NCBI RefSeq assembly: GCF_013402875.1
Contig: NZ_CP058579.1
Span: 2,914,001-2,978,000, forward strand
Reading direction: 5' to 3'
Origin: Halorarum salinum
Lineage (GTDB): Archaea > Halobacteriota > Halobacteria > Halobacteriales > Haloferacaceae
DNA: 64,000 nucleotides
Shown: one piece after another, positions 50,617 through 58,819 of the stretch
Layout of the letters: each line of letters opens with the position of its first letter
How positions within the stretch are numbered: the stretch's first letter is position 1
Notes under the pieces: model-generated
Told to the model about the DNA's origin: nothing
Databases searched by the model: none
The model's input: only the letters and a program-made list of their open reading frames with translations
Program-made: the position numbers and the translations under genes

Positions 50617-51674
50617 CTCGTCGCGAGTTCGACCGCCGTCTTGATAGTGGTGTCGTCCTCCGCGAACGTCCGCTCGAACTCGTCGAGGCCGTACACTCCG
50701 GTGACCAGATCGTCGAGGAACCGGTCGGGGAGCCCGTCGAGCGTGTCCACCGCTCGTTCGAACTGCCGGGCGTTGGAGTTCACCGAGCCGACGACCGCCT
50801 TGTTCTGAAGTACGAGTTCGCGGTGGAGTGCCCCGCCGTCGACCTCGAACGTCCAGGGCTCGGGCACGCCGAGCAGCGCCGCGACGCCGTTGGGCGCCAG
50901 CGCCCGGATCGACTCGAACGCGTGTTTCGCGTACCCCGTCGCCTCGTAGACGAGGTCCATCCCCTCGTGGACCGCGGGGACCTCCGACACCGGCGTCTCG
51001 CGCGAGTCGACGTACGTCCCGCCGAGGTCCTCGATGATCGAGATCGTCGGGTCCGGGCGGTCTCGGCGTCCCAGACAGTAGAGGCGCTCGAACTCCCCGC
51101 GGAGCATCGCGAGGGTGAGCAGCCCGAGGCTCCCGTTGCCCAGCACCAGCGCCGACTCGGGGGACCACTCGAACGCGGACCGGGAGGCCCGCGCGTGCTC
51201 CATCGCCTTCACGGTGATCGAGATCGGCTCGACCAGGAAGCCCAGTTCCGCGAGTTCGGGCGGCACTTCGACGAGCGACCACTCCGGGCTCGTGAAGTAC
51301 TCGGCCATGAAGCCGTGCGCCCCCGAGATGCCGCGCTCGTGGTACTGACCCTCCGGCGCCATGTCCGGCTCGCCGCGCTCGAAGTACTCGTTCGGGCCGT
51401 TCGGCGGTCGCCGGACGGTCGGCACGACGACGTCCCCCTCGGCCAGCGACGTCCCGTTCGGGTCGACGACCACGCCGACGGCCTCGTGGCCGATCACCAG
51501 GTGGTCCTCCCCCTCCGGGAACCCGCCGTGGGCGCCCAGCAGCACCTCGTGGTCGGTCCCGTCGACGCCGACCCGGAGCGTCCGGACCAGCGCCTCCCCC
51601 TCCCCCGGTGCCGGCCGCGGTTTCTCGACGAGGACCGGGGTCGTCTCGCCCCGCCGTATCACGATCGCCTTCAT
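50613..51674 (-). CDS. gdh: glucose 1-dehydrogenase (zinc-dependent MDR family)
   Basis: The 353-residue enzyme oxidises glucose to gluconolactone, the first step of the semi-phosphorylative Entner-Doudoroff pathway of haloarchaea. Catalytic-zinc residues match the Haloferax mediterranei enzyme: Asp38 (in place of the usual Cys), His63 and Glu64 in IGHEAVG, and a Glu near 149. The cofactor motif is LVLGNGSLGLLT (about 171-182). The ATG at 51674 follows a TATA-like TTTTATCC at 51697-51704. It lies first in an operon with gfcR. Confidence 0.92.
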   Translation of the reverse strand: MKAIVIRRGETTPVLVEKPRPAPGEGEALVRTLRVGVDGTDHEVLLGAHGGFPEGEDHLVIGHEAVGVVVDPNGTSLAEGDVVVPTVRRPPNGPNEYFERGEPDMAPEGQYHERGISGAHGFMAEYFTSPEWSLVEVPPELAELGFLVEPISITVKAMEHARASRSAFEWSPESALVLGNGSLGLLTLAMLRGEFERLYCLGRRDRPDPTISIIEDLGGTYVDSRETPVSEVPAVHEGMDLVYEATGYAKHAFESIRALAPNGVAALLGVPEPWTFEVDGGALHRELVLQNKAVVGSVNSNARQFERAVDTLDGLPDRFLDDLVTGVYGLDEFERTFAEDDTTIKTAVELATR

Positions 51675-51696
51675 ACCGGACGGTTTCGCGGGCGCG

Positions 51697-51704
51697 GATA
51701 AAAG
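51697..51704 (-). promoter_or_regulatory. TATA-like element of gdh-gfcR
   Basis: TTTTATCC on the minus strand lies 23-30 bases before the gdh ATG, as for a leaderless mRNA. An inverted repeat abuts its upstream side. Confidence 0.55.
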
Positions 51705-51726
51705 GTTTATTCCGTCCCGAGTAAAC
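51705..51726. promoter_or_regulatory. 8-bp inverted repeat, candidate activator site of gdh
   Basis: GTTTATTC-CGTCCC-GAGTAAAC is an inverted repeat with one mismatch, immediately upstream of the TATA element. In the gene direction it includes TACTC-N7-AATA, close to the TACT-N7/8-GAGTA motif reported for haloarchaeal TrmB. GfcR encoded by the same operon is the other candidate. Confidence 0.5.
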
Positions 51727-51778
51727 GTCGGTCCGAGGGGGGAGGAGCGGTCGATCCCTGTGCCGTACGACCAGTCCG

Positions 51779-52231
51779 TCACTCGACCCGGTAGTACATC
51801 CCCTTCGAGGCGGGGCGCGTCTCGGCGAACCCGAACCGCTCGTAGAAGCCGTCGACGTCGGCCATCAGGTTCACGTACGCGCCCGACGGCGCGTCCGCGT
51901 CGACGAACGCCATCACCGCCTCCATCATCTCCGATCCGATCCCCCGGCCCTGGTGGTCCGGATGGACCGCCATGTCGCAGACGTGGTAGACCGATCCGCC
52001 GTCCCCGACGATGCGGGCCATTCCGACGGTCCCGTCGGGGCCAGCACCCGCCGTCCCGTCCACGGCGCTGTTGGACCCTGATCCCGCCGTCTCGACCGCG
52101 TGGACCGCGTACACGCTGTTTCCCAGTCCACGCTCGACGCCCTCGCGGGGACGGGGTGCCATCCCCGCGACCTCCCGGAGGCGAACGAAGTCGTCCACCG
52201 AAGGGGGCCCGTCCCGGAGTTCGTAGCTCAT
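51779..52231 (-). CDS. GNAT-family N-acetyltransferase
   Basis: The 150-residue protein has the GNAT core. The acetyl-CoA loop is HPDHQGRGIGSEMMEAVM (about 90-107), preceded by strand VYHVCDMAV and followed by NLMADVDGFYERFGF. A low-complexity Gly/Ser/Ala insertion lies at about 49-68. The closing ASKGMYYRVE is typical of small GNATs. Substrate unknown. It lies 104 bases upstream of gdh on the same strand but has its own promoter region. Confidence 0.87.
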   Translation of the reverse strand: MSYELRDGPPSVDDFVRLREVAGMAPRPREGVERGLGNSVYAVHAVETAGSGSNSAVDGTAGAGPDGTVGMARIVGDGGSVYHVCDMAVHPDHQGRGIGSEMMEAVMAFVDADAPSGAYVNLMADVDGFYERFGFAETRPASKGMYYRVE

Positions 52232-52364
52232 GGTCGTCGCTACGGGATGCGGGACTTCAATCCGGCCGGTCCGGAGGCGGCGGTTCGTCGAGAACGGACG
52301 GGGCCGACCGAGCGGGAAACGGCGACCGACGACGGTCGGGCGGGCGACGCGGCGGTCGCGTCGG

Positions 52365-53126
52365 CTACTCCGCTTCCTCGTCGCCCTCGCCGTCCTCGGC
52401 GAGGAGTCCGAACTCGTCGAGGTACTCCCCGACCCGTTCGGCGTCGTGGTCGACGTACTGGGGCTCGGCCGCCTCGATGGTCGCCAGCCCGACCCCCTCC
52501 GGTTCGAGGCCGTCCTCGCTCGCCTCCGCGAGCGCGCCGAGCGCGAGTTCGATGCCGTCCTCCAGACCCAGTTCCCGCTCGTACCCCTCCTCGAGGTAGT
52601 CGCGGACGTCGGTGCGGTTCGCCCCGATGGAGAGCGCCTTCCACTCGTAGGGCGTCCCCGACGGGTCCGTCTCGAAGAGGCGGGGCTCACCGTTCTCGAT
52701 GCCGCCGACGATGAGCGCGACGCCGAACGGGCGCGCGCCGCCGACCTGCGTGTACTGCTGGATGTGGTCGGTGACCGTCTTGGTGAGCGTCTCGATGCCC
52801 ATCGCCTCGCCGTAGCGCAGACGGTTGATCTGGGCCTGTCGGCGGGCGAAGTCGATGAGCTGTCGGGCGTCGGCGACGTGGCCGGCGGAGGCGATTCCGA
52901 CGTGGTCGTCGGCCTTGTGGAGCTTCTCGACGGATGCCGGCTCCATCAGCGGGGAGCGCGACCGCTTGTCGGCCGCGAGCACGACCCCCTCCTCGGTTCG
53001 GACCCCGATGCTCGCAGTCCCTCGCTTGACCGCCTCGCGCGCGTACTCGACCTGGTAGAGGCGACCGTCCGGGGAGAAGATGGTGATACCCCGGTCGTAC
53101 GCCTGCTGTTGGGCTTGTCCCTGCAT
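52365..53126 (-). CDS. psmA: proteasome alpha subunit
   Basis: The 253-residue protein forms the outer rings of the 20S proteasome. The opening YDRGITIFSPDGRLYQVEYA (10-29) is the alpha-type N-terminal gate region, followed by a helix and the Ntn sandwich. The C-terminus has an acidic tail ending in Glu-Glu-Ala-Glu. The start at MQGQAQQQ is that of haloarchaeal alpha1. It lies ten bases after the rnp2 stop, in the conserved archaeal order with RNase P genes. Confidence 0.96.
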   Translation of the reverse strand: MQGQAQQQAYDRGITIFSPDGRLYQVEYAREAVKRGTASIGVRTEEGVVLAADKRSRSPLMEPASVEKLHKADDHVGIASAGHVADARQLIDFARRQAQINRLRYGEAMGIETLTKTVTDHIQQYTQVGGARPFGVALIVGGIENGEPRLFETDPSGTPYEWKALSIGANRTDVRDYLEEGYERELGLEDGIELALGALAEASEDGLEPEGVGLATIEAAEPQYVDHDAERVGEYLDEFGLLAEDGEGDEEAE

Positions 53127-53136
53127 GGTAGTGTCC

Positions 53137-53613
53137 TTATATGTCGGCGTCCGTCGCGCCCACGAACCCCCGCGGCGTCTCGACGTCGACGACGCGCTCG
53201 CGCACGTGTCCTCGCCGGGGTTCGCCCTCGAACACGACGTCTCTCTCGTCAACGAGTCCGCCCGCGCGTCCTAAATACCTTTCCTCACACGCCCGAATCG
53301 TCCCCGAGACGCCGCGGACGCGGAGGCCGACCGGGCGGCCGTCGACGTCGTCGACGCACGCCAGCGCGGCCCGGCCCGCCCGCACCTCGTCGCGCCGGAC
53401 CCGGAGCAGCGCCTCCCCGACCCCGTCGCCGTGCCGGAAGCGGACGACCGTCAGGTCCGCGTCTGCGCTCCCGGGGTCGCCGAGCAGGTTCTGTGCGGCG
53501 TACCACACCTCGCGCTGGAACGCCCCGCGGGAGAGCGTCGCGTCGGGCCACGTCTCGATGCCGACCGCGAGGTAGCGCCACCGGGGGCGGAGATGTTTGG
53601 GGAGGTGCTTCAC
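53137..53613 (-). CDS. rnp2: ribonuclease P protein component 2 (Pop5)
   Basis: The 158-residue protein is Pop5/Rpp14-like: KHLPKHLRPRWRYLAVGIET at the start, then an RRM-like fold (DLTVVRFRHGDGVGEALLRV) and the final GVSGTIRACEERYLG. It is part of the RNase P protein set that helps the catalytic RNA trim tRNA 5' ends, and pairs with Rpp30 (rnp3, two genes upstream). A C-terminal extension of about 45 residues is longer than in many archaea. It overlaps the methyltransferase stop by four bases. Confidence 0.92.
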   Translation of the reverse strand: MKHLPKHLRPRWRYLAVGIETWPDATLSRGAFQREVWYAAQNLLGDPGSADADLTVVRFRHGDGVGEALLRVRRDEVRAGRAALACVDDVDGRPVGLRVRGVSGTIRACEERYLGRAGGLVDERDVVFEGEPRRGHVRERVVDVETPRGFVGATDADI

Positions 53614-54332
53614 CGGCTCCCCTCCCCGGTCGGATCGCGGACGGAGACGCGTTCGGCCGTGATCACGCCGACCTGGTCGTGGACCCTGTCGACGCTCGTC
53701 ACCGCGTAGCCCACGTCGGTGAACGTCTCCACGAGCGAACCGACCGTCGACGGGTCGTCGACCTCGGGGCTGTAGAACGGTTCGTCGGGGTCCGGCGAGC
53801 CGAAGAACATCACGTCGCCGAGGACGACGCGGCGCGGGCCCGGCGTCGAGTCGGGCGCGACCTCCCCCGGCGCGTCGTCAGGGACGGTGACCCCCGAGCC
53901 GCCGCCGGTGGCGTCCCGTCCGCCGTCGAGGGCCGCGACGGTTTCGATCGCCTCCCGTTTCTCGGCCTCGCCCAGGTGGTGGAGCGCGAAGTTCGACGTG
54001 ACGACGTCGACGGGGCCGTCGTACTCCGGGTCGCGGAACTCCCCGTAGCCGAACTCGACGTTCCCGAGGCCGCGCTCGTCGGCCTTCCGGCGCGCCTCCG
54101 CGAGCATTCCCTCGCTGATGTCGCGGCCGACGACGCGGTCCGCGTCCGCGGCGAGAGCGAGCGCGATGGCGCCCGTGCCACACCCGAGGTCGAGCACGGC
54201 GTCCGACGCCGTCGGGCGGGCGCGCTCGACGACGAGGCCGGCGCAGGCCTCGTACTCCGGGGTGGTGTCGTCGTCGTACTCCGCCGCGAGCTCCGAGAAG
54301 CGCTCAGCGTGCTCCTCGATCGTCCGCTTCAT
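53610..54332 (-). CDS. class I SAM-dependent methyltransferase in the RNase P operon
   Basis: The 240-residue protein has motif I VLDLGCGTGAIAL (about 47-59), a second acidic strand end and the NFALHHLGEAEKREAIETVA segment. A Gly/Thr/Pro-rich insertion lies at about 140-165. The substrate is unknown; the place between rnp2 and rnp3 suggests RNA, but small-molecule methylation is equally possible. The ATG at 54332 lies 28 bases inside the end of rnp3; an ATG three codons upstream is also possible. Confidence 0.87.
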   Translation of the reverse strand: MKRTIEEHAERFSELAAEYDDDTTPEYEACAGLVVERARPTASDAVLDLGCGTGAIALALAADADRVVGRDISEGMLAEARRKADERGLGNVEFGYGEFRDPEYDGPVDVVTSNFALHHLGEAEKREAIETVAALDGGRDATGGGSGVTVPDDAPGEVAPDSTPGPRRVVLGDVMFFGSPDPDEPFYSPEVDDPSTVGSLVETFTDVGYAVTSVDRVHDQVGVITAERVSVRDPTGEGSR

Positions 54333-55026
54333 ACCGACCACGTTCGACCCCCGGGGAGATGAACTCCCCGGAGAGCCGCTCCCGGTTCCGCTCTGCGAGT
54401 CGGCCCCACTCGGCGAGCCCCTCGCGGACCCGCTCGGCGGCGAACCCGATCTCCTCGCCCACGGCGACGAGTTCCCGCGGCGCGCGGAGTTCGAGGTGCG
54501 AACGCGGCCGGGCGCTCACGACGAACGGGGCGTCGTACTGGACCACCATCTCGCGGAGCTTCCGGAGCCCCTTCAGCGCGCGCACCCTGGCCCCGCCCGA
54601 CTCCCGGAGGACCGGCCCGAAGTCGAACTCGACCCGCGTCCCGTGCTCGCGCGCCGCCTTCGCCAGCACGTGGTTGACGTCGCCCTCGCCCGCCATCGGC
54701 CGGGCGAGCACGTCCACCCGGTCCTGCTCGACGGCGAACCGGTTGAGCGCGTTCGTCCCGCCCCGCACCAGCACCAGGGGGAAGTCGGGGCGGAAGTTGC
54801 CGACGCTGCCGCTCGCCGAGGGCGGGTCGTCCGCGACGACCTCGACTGCCGGCACCACGTCGAGGCCGGTCGAATCCGCGAGTTCCGCGGGGTCGAACTC
54901 GGCCTCCCGCGTCCGTATCACGACCCCGCCGAAGCCGTACTCGCGCCCGGCCACCGCGTACCGCGAGGCGGTCGACTCCCCCTCCGGGTGCGCGAAGACG
55001 GCCTCGTACGGCGGGGCGTCGCTCAC
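54304..55026 (-). CDS. rnp3: ribonuclease P protein component 3 (Rpp30)
   Basis: The 240-residue protein is a TIM-barrel-like Rpp30 homologue. Typical strands are YGFGGVVIRTR, DVVPAVEVVAD, FPLVLVRGG and RVDVLARPM; VEFDFGPVL and FVVSARPRSHLELRAPREL close the barrel. It partners with Pop5 in archaeal RNase P. It overlaps the folCP stop by four bases and the methyltransferase start by 29 bases. Confidence 0.92.
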   Translation of the reverse strand: MSDAPPYEAVFAHPEGESTASRYAVAGREYGFGGVVIRTREAEFDPAELADSTGLDVVPAVEVVADDPPSASGSVGNFRPDFPLVLVRGGTNALNRFAVEQDRVDVLARPMAGEGDVNHVLAKAAREHGTRVEFDFGPVLRESGGARVRALKGLRKLREMVVQYDAPFVVSARPRSHLELRAPRELVAVGEEIGFAAERVREGLAEWGRLAERNRERLSGEFISPGVERGRYEADDRGAR

Positions 55027-57524
55027 GGGTCGGGCCCTCCTCCCGGTTCGGCCCCTTCCGTCCCCTCGACCGCGTCACGGTCCGGGGCGTCGAACCCGTC
55101 CGGGTCCCGGGTCGCCTCGACGATCCGTACCGCGCGGGCGTTCTCGACGACGTCGTGGACCCTGACGATGTCCGCGCCGTTCACGGTCGCGATCGCGGTC
55201 CCGGCGACCGTCTCCGCGGCCGCGTCGCCCGCCTCCCCGCCGACGAGTTCGTACATCGACTTGTGGGAGTGGCCGATCAGCACCGGACAGCCGAGCGCGT
55301 GGAACTCGTCGACGCGGCCGAGCAGCTCGAACTCCTCCCGCCTGGACTTCCCGAAGCCGAGCCCCGGGTCGACGATCACGTTCTCCCGGGGGACGCCGGC
55401 CTTCTCCGCGAGCAGGACCCGCTCGCGCAACTGGTCGATCACGTCCTCGACCACGTCGTCGTACTCGACCTCCGTGGACGGGTCGACCGGCGCGTCGATG
55501 CTGTGCATCACGATGACCGGCACGTCGCGCTCGGCCGCGAGGAACCGCATCTCCGGGTCCTCCAGCCCGGTCACGTCGTTGAGGACGTCGGCGCCGGCGT
55601 CGAGCGCCGCCTCCGCGACCGCCGCCTTCCGGGTGTCGACCGAGACCAGCGCGTCGGCGTCCGCGACGGCCTCGACGACGGGGACGATGCGGTCGATCTC
55701 CTCCTCGACCGGCACCGTCTCGGCCCCCGGGCGGGTGCTCTCGCCTCCCACGTCGACGATGTCCACCCCAGCCTCGACGAGTTTCTCCGCGTGCGCGAGC
55801 GCGTCGCCCCGGTCGAAGAACTCGCCGCCGTCGTGGAAGGAGTCCGGCGTCACGTTCAACACGCCCATCACGGCGGTGCCGTCCTCCCAGGGGTAGCCGC
55901 GGGACTCGGCCGATCCGCCGAGGCCGACGTCCTCCCTGACGTCGTCAGCGAGTGCCGGGAGGCCGTTCCCGTCCGCCTCGAGCGCGTCGACGAGCGCTCG
56001 GAACTGTCCGAGCGTGCCCGTCAACACCACGTCGTGGAGTTCCCCGGCGCTCGCGAGTCCCGACGTGACGCACCTGCCGCCGGCCGCGAGCATCTCCCGC
56101 TCGAGGACGTCCGCCTCCCCCGCCGCGACGCGGGTCTTCAACACCCGGTGGACCGCCTCCTCGCCGGCGCGCCGGGCGTCTTCCGGCGTGGCGTTCGCTC
56201 CGCGGAGCGTCGACGTCGCCTCCGGGACCGACTCCACCCGCTTCCGGATCCCCGTCCGCGTCCACTCCGCCCGCGCCTCGGCGACGCAGAACAGCGACCC
56301 GGTGAGGAGCACGCAGTCGTCGGGGGCCGCGGCCTCGCGGGCGGCCGCGAGCGCGCCGGCGACCGACGACTCCGCGTGCACCGCCGCGTCGGTTCCGCGG
56401 CGGAACACCTCGGCGAGCACCTCCGGGTCCTCGGCCCGGTCGAGCGTCGGCGCACACGTCCGGACCGAATCGGGGTCGGGGAGCGTGGCCACCATCTCGT
56501 CGTGGTCCTTGTCGTGCATCGCGCCGAAGACGAGGTGGAGGCCGTCGTGCTCGAGTTCCGCGAGCGTGTCCGCGAGCGTCGCGCAGGCGCCGGGGTTGTG
56601 CGCGCCGTCGAGGACGACGAACGGGTCGGCCGCCATCACCTCGAAGCGCCCCGGCCAGTGGGCGTTCCGGAGCCCGCGGGCGAGCGTCCCGCCGTCCTCG
56701 ACGCCGAGCTGCCGGACGAGCGCCGCGGCGACGCCGGCGTTCCTCGCCTGGTACGCGCCGAGCAAGGGGAGGCGGGTCTCGACCGACCAGCTCGCGCCGG
56801 CGAGCGACACGGCCGACTCCTGGTGGCTCACCGCACCCCGGTAGTCGGCGGTCACGTCCGCGTCCGACCCGGCGTCTCCGACGGTCACCACGTCTCCGGC
56901 CACCTCGCGCACCGTCTCCAGCGCGGCGCCCTCGGTCGCGGTGACCAGCGGCGCGTCCGCGGGCGCGACCTTCGCCTTCGTCCGGGCGATCTCCTCGATC
57001 GTGTCCCCGAGGACGCTCGTGTGTTCGAGCGTCACGTTCGTCACGCAGGCGGCGACGGGGTCGACGACGCTCGTCGCGTCGAGTTCCCCGCCCATGCCGA
57101 CCTCCAGCACCGCGACGTCGACGTCCGCCCGGCCGAACCGCCAGATTCCCATCGCCGTGACGACCTCGAAGAACGTCAGGGGCTCGCCGTCGGCGGCGCG
57201 CTCGACGAGCCACGGCTTCGCCTCCGCGACGAACGCGGCGACCTCGCCCCGGGGGACCTTCCGCCCGTCGACGCGGATCCGCTCGCGGAGGTCCTCGAAG
57301 TGCGGGGAGGTGTAGAGGCCGACGGTCCGGCCGTCCTCCCGGAGCACGGACTCGACCATCCGCGCGACGCTCCCCTTCCCGTTCGACCCCGCGACCTGCA
57401 CGAACTCGACGTCCTCGTGCGGGTCGCCGAGGTGCGCCAGCAGGTCACGCACCGACTCGGTGCCCGGCTTGACCTGGAAGCGACGGAGGTCGAAGAGGAA
57501 GTTCGCCGCCTCGTAGTACTCCAT
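55023..57524 (-). CDS. folCP: bifunctional folylpolyglutamate synthase/dihydropteroate synthase fusion
   Basis: The 833-residue protein joins two folate enzymes. The N-terminal FolC part (about 1-430) has a Mur-ligase P-loop AGSNGKGSVARM (45-56), TSPHFEDLRERIRVDGRKV and VVLDGAHNPGACATLAD. The C-terminal FolP part (about 545-833) has VMGVLNVTPDSFHDGGEFF, DVGGESTRPGA and VIVDPGLGFGKS. About 110 residues between them form an extra domain of unknown role. Gene order FolC first is the haloarchaeal form. It starts with ATG at 57524 and is first in the operon with rnp3, methyltransferase, rnp2 and psmA. Confidence 0.94.
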   Translation of the reverse strand: MEYYEAANFLFDLRRFQVKPGTESVRDLLAHLGDPHEDVEFVQVAGSNGKGSVARMVESVLREDGRTVGLYTSPHFEDLRERIRVDGRKVPRGEVAAFVAEAKPWLVERAADGEPLTFFEVVTAMGIWRFGRADVDVAVLEVGMGGELDATSVVDPVAACVTNVTLEHTSVLGDTIEEIARTKAKVAPADAPLVTATEGAALETVREVAGDVVTVGDAGSDADVTADYRGAVSHQESAVSLAGASWSVETRLPLLGAYQARNAGVAAALVRQLGVEDGGTLARGLRNAHWPGRFEVMAADPFVVLDGAHNPGACATLADTLAELEHDGLHLVFGAMHDKDHDEMVATLPDPDSVRTCAPTLDRAEDPEVLAEVFRRGTDAAVHAESSVAGALAAAREAAAPDDCVLLTGSLFCVAEARAEWTRTGIRKRVESVPEATSTLRGANATPEDARRAGEEAVHRVLKTRVAAGEADVLEREMLAAGGRCVTSGLASAGELHDVVLTGTLGQFRALVDALEADGNGLPALADDVREDVGLGGSAESRGYPWEDGTAVMGVLNVTPDSFHDGGEFFDRGDALAHAEKLVEAGVDIVDVGGESTRPGAETVPVEEEIDRIVPVVEAVADADALVSVDTRKAAVAEAALDAGADVLNDVTGLEDPEMRFLAAERDVPVIVMHSIDAPVDPSTEVEYDDVVEDVIDQLRERVLLAEKAGVPRENVIVDPGLGFGKSRREEFELLGRVDEFHALGCPVLIGHSHKSMYELVGGEAGDAAAETVAGTAIATVNGADIVRVHDVVENARAVRIVEATRDPDGFDAPDRDAVEGTEGAEPGGGPDP

Positions 57525-57610
57525 ACTCGTGGGACCCACGGGGACCGCTTTAGGCTAACGGGTCTCCGTGAGGGTGAGCGGGCTACGGTCCGATGACCGC
57601 ACCGCGACCC

Positions 57611-58600
57611 TCAGTCCGACTCGTGGCCCCGCAGTTCGCGGCGATCGCCCAGACTTCCGTCGGACTTCGCTCGGTCGGTGAGGAGCGCCGGGAGGGCCGA
57701 CCGGACGTCGATCGACTCGCTCCCGAGCACCGCGAATCCGGAGAAGATGGTGAGGAAGCCGGCGATCGCGAGCGGGGAGATCGACTCCCCGAGGAGCGCC
57801 CACCCGCCGAGCGTCGCGACGACCGGCACGACGTAGAAGACGAGGTTCGCCCGGATGGCGCCGGCCTCGTCGATGAGCGAGAAGTACGTGATGTACGCGA
57901 CGGCGCCGGCGAACACCCCGACGTACCCGAGCGCGACGATCGCCTCGGGAGCCCACGTGATGGCCGCGGTCGTCTCGCCGGCGGACAGCGAGAGGAGGTG
58001 GCACAGGAGCGCCCCGAACGGGAGCCCCCAGGCGGTTCGAACCGTGCTCGACAGGGTCCCGTCGGCCCGTCGGATGAGCACGCTCCCGAGCGCCCCGCAC
58101 GTCGCCCCGGCGAACAGCAACGCCTTGCCGACGACGCCGCCGCCGAGGAGGTTCGCGGGGTCGGGGCTGACGACGAGTCCGACGCCCACGAGGCCGAGGA
58201 GCATCCCGGCCGACCCCCGCGCGGAGAGGCGCTCGTCCGACAGGGCGACCGCCGCGAACACGGGCGTCAGGATGGGGTTGAGGCTGAAGACGATCGACCC
58301 CACGGCGCTGGTGGCGTACTGCTGGCCCACGAACAGCAACGCGTTGGCGGCGCCGATGACGAGGAGCCCGGTCGCGAGGATTCCCACCGCATCGCCGCGC
58401 GTCCGCGGGAGCAGGTCCTCCCGCGACGCCGTGAGGAGGGCGTAGCCCGCCAGCGCGACGGCCGCGACGTCGAACCTGAACGCGACGAACAGCAACGGGG
58501 GGAAGTAGTCGAGCCCGGCCTTCGCGGCGACGAACGTGCCGCCGAAGAGGACGGCCGTGACCGCGAAGAAGGCGAGCGAGCGCCGGTCGATCACCGGCAC
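57611..58600 (-). CDS. EamA-family (DMT) membrane transporter
   Basis: The 329-residue protein has ten helices in two EamA repeats (about 7-140 and 150-290). The family phrases FGGTFVAAKAGLDYFPPLLF and GQQYATSAVGSIVFSLNPIL (with the conserved Pro) are present. It ends in an acidic-basic tail of about 40 residues. It may export a metabolite. I choose a GTG at 58600 (a second GTG two codons later is equally possible), since no ATG precedes helix 1 closely. It is divergent from a regulator gene with 219 bases between. Confidence 0.83.
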   Translation of the reverse strand: MPVIDRRSLAFFAVTAVLFGGTFVAAKAGLDYFPPLLFVAFRFDVAAVALAGYALLTASREDLLPRTRGDAVGILATGLLVIGAANALLFVGQQYATSAVGSIVFSLNPILTPVFAAVALSDERLSARGSAGMLLGLVGVGLVVSPDPANLLGGGVVGKALLFAGATCGALGSVLIRRADGTLSSTVRTAWGLPFGALLCHLLSLSAGETTAAITWAPEAIVALGYVGVFAGAVAYITYFSLIDEAGAIRANLVFYVVPVVATLGGWALLGESISPLAIAGFLTIFSGFAVLGSESIDVRSALPALLTDRAKSDGSLGDRRELRGHESD

Positions 58601-58712
58601 CCCTCCGTCCGGTGGGGAAGGATCGAGAAAGCAGCTCCGGGGGAAAACTGCGAGGGAGACGAGTGAATCATCGTACCAGTCGGTACGGGAGCCGCACGTA
58701 TAGTTTCGTTCA

Positions 58713-58723
58713 GAAATCATTTC
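58713..58723. promoter_or_regulatory. palindrome 1 in the EamA/regulator intergenic region
   Basis: GAAATCATTTC is a perfect 5-bp inverted repeat around one base. A second, nearly identical site lies 54 bases downstream, so these may be operators for the regulator at 58820. Confidence 0.45.
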
Positions 58724-58766
58724 ATGGGAAGAAAGAGCCGGACTCCGCGGAAACCGCTCGGGCGAT

Positions 58767-58777
58767 GAAATCGTTTC
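58767..58777. promoter_or_regulatory. palindrome 2 in the EamA/regulator intergenic region
   Basis: GAAATCGTTTC matches palindrome 1 with one change. It sits 15 bases before the TATA-like GTTTACGG (58792-58799) of the regulator gene. Confidence 0.45.
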
Positions 58778-58819
58778 ACGGTGCGAAAACGGTTTACGGC
58801 GACGGGTGCCAGGGGAGCC

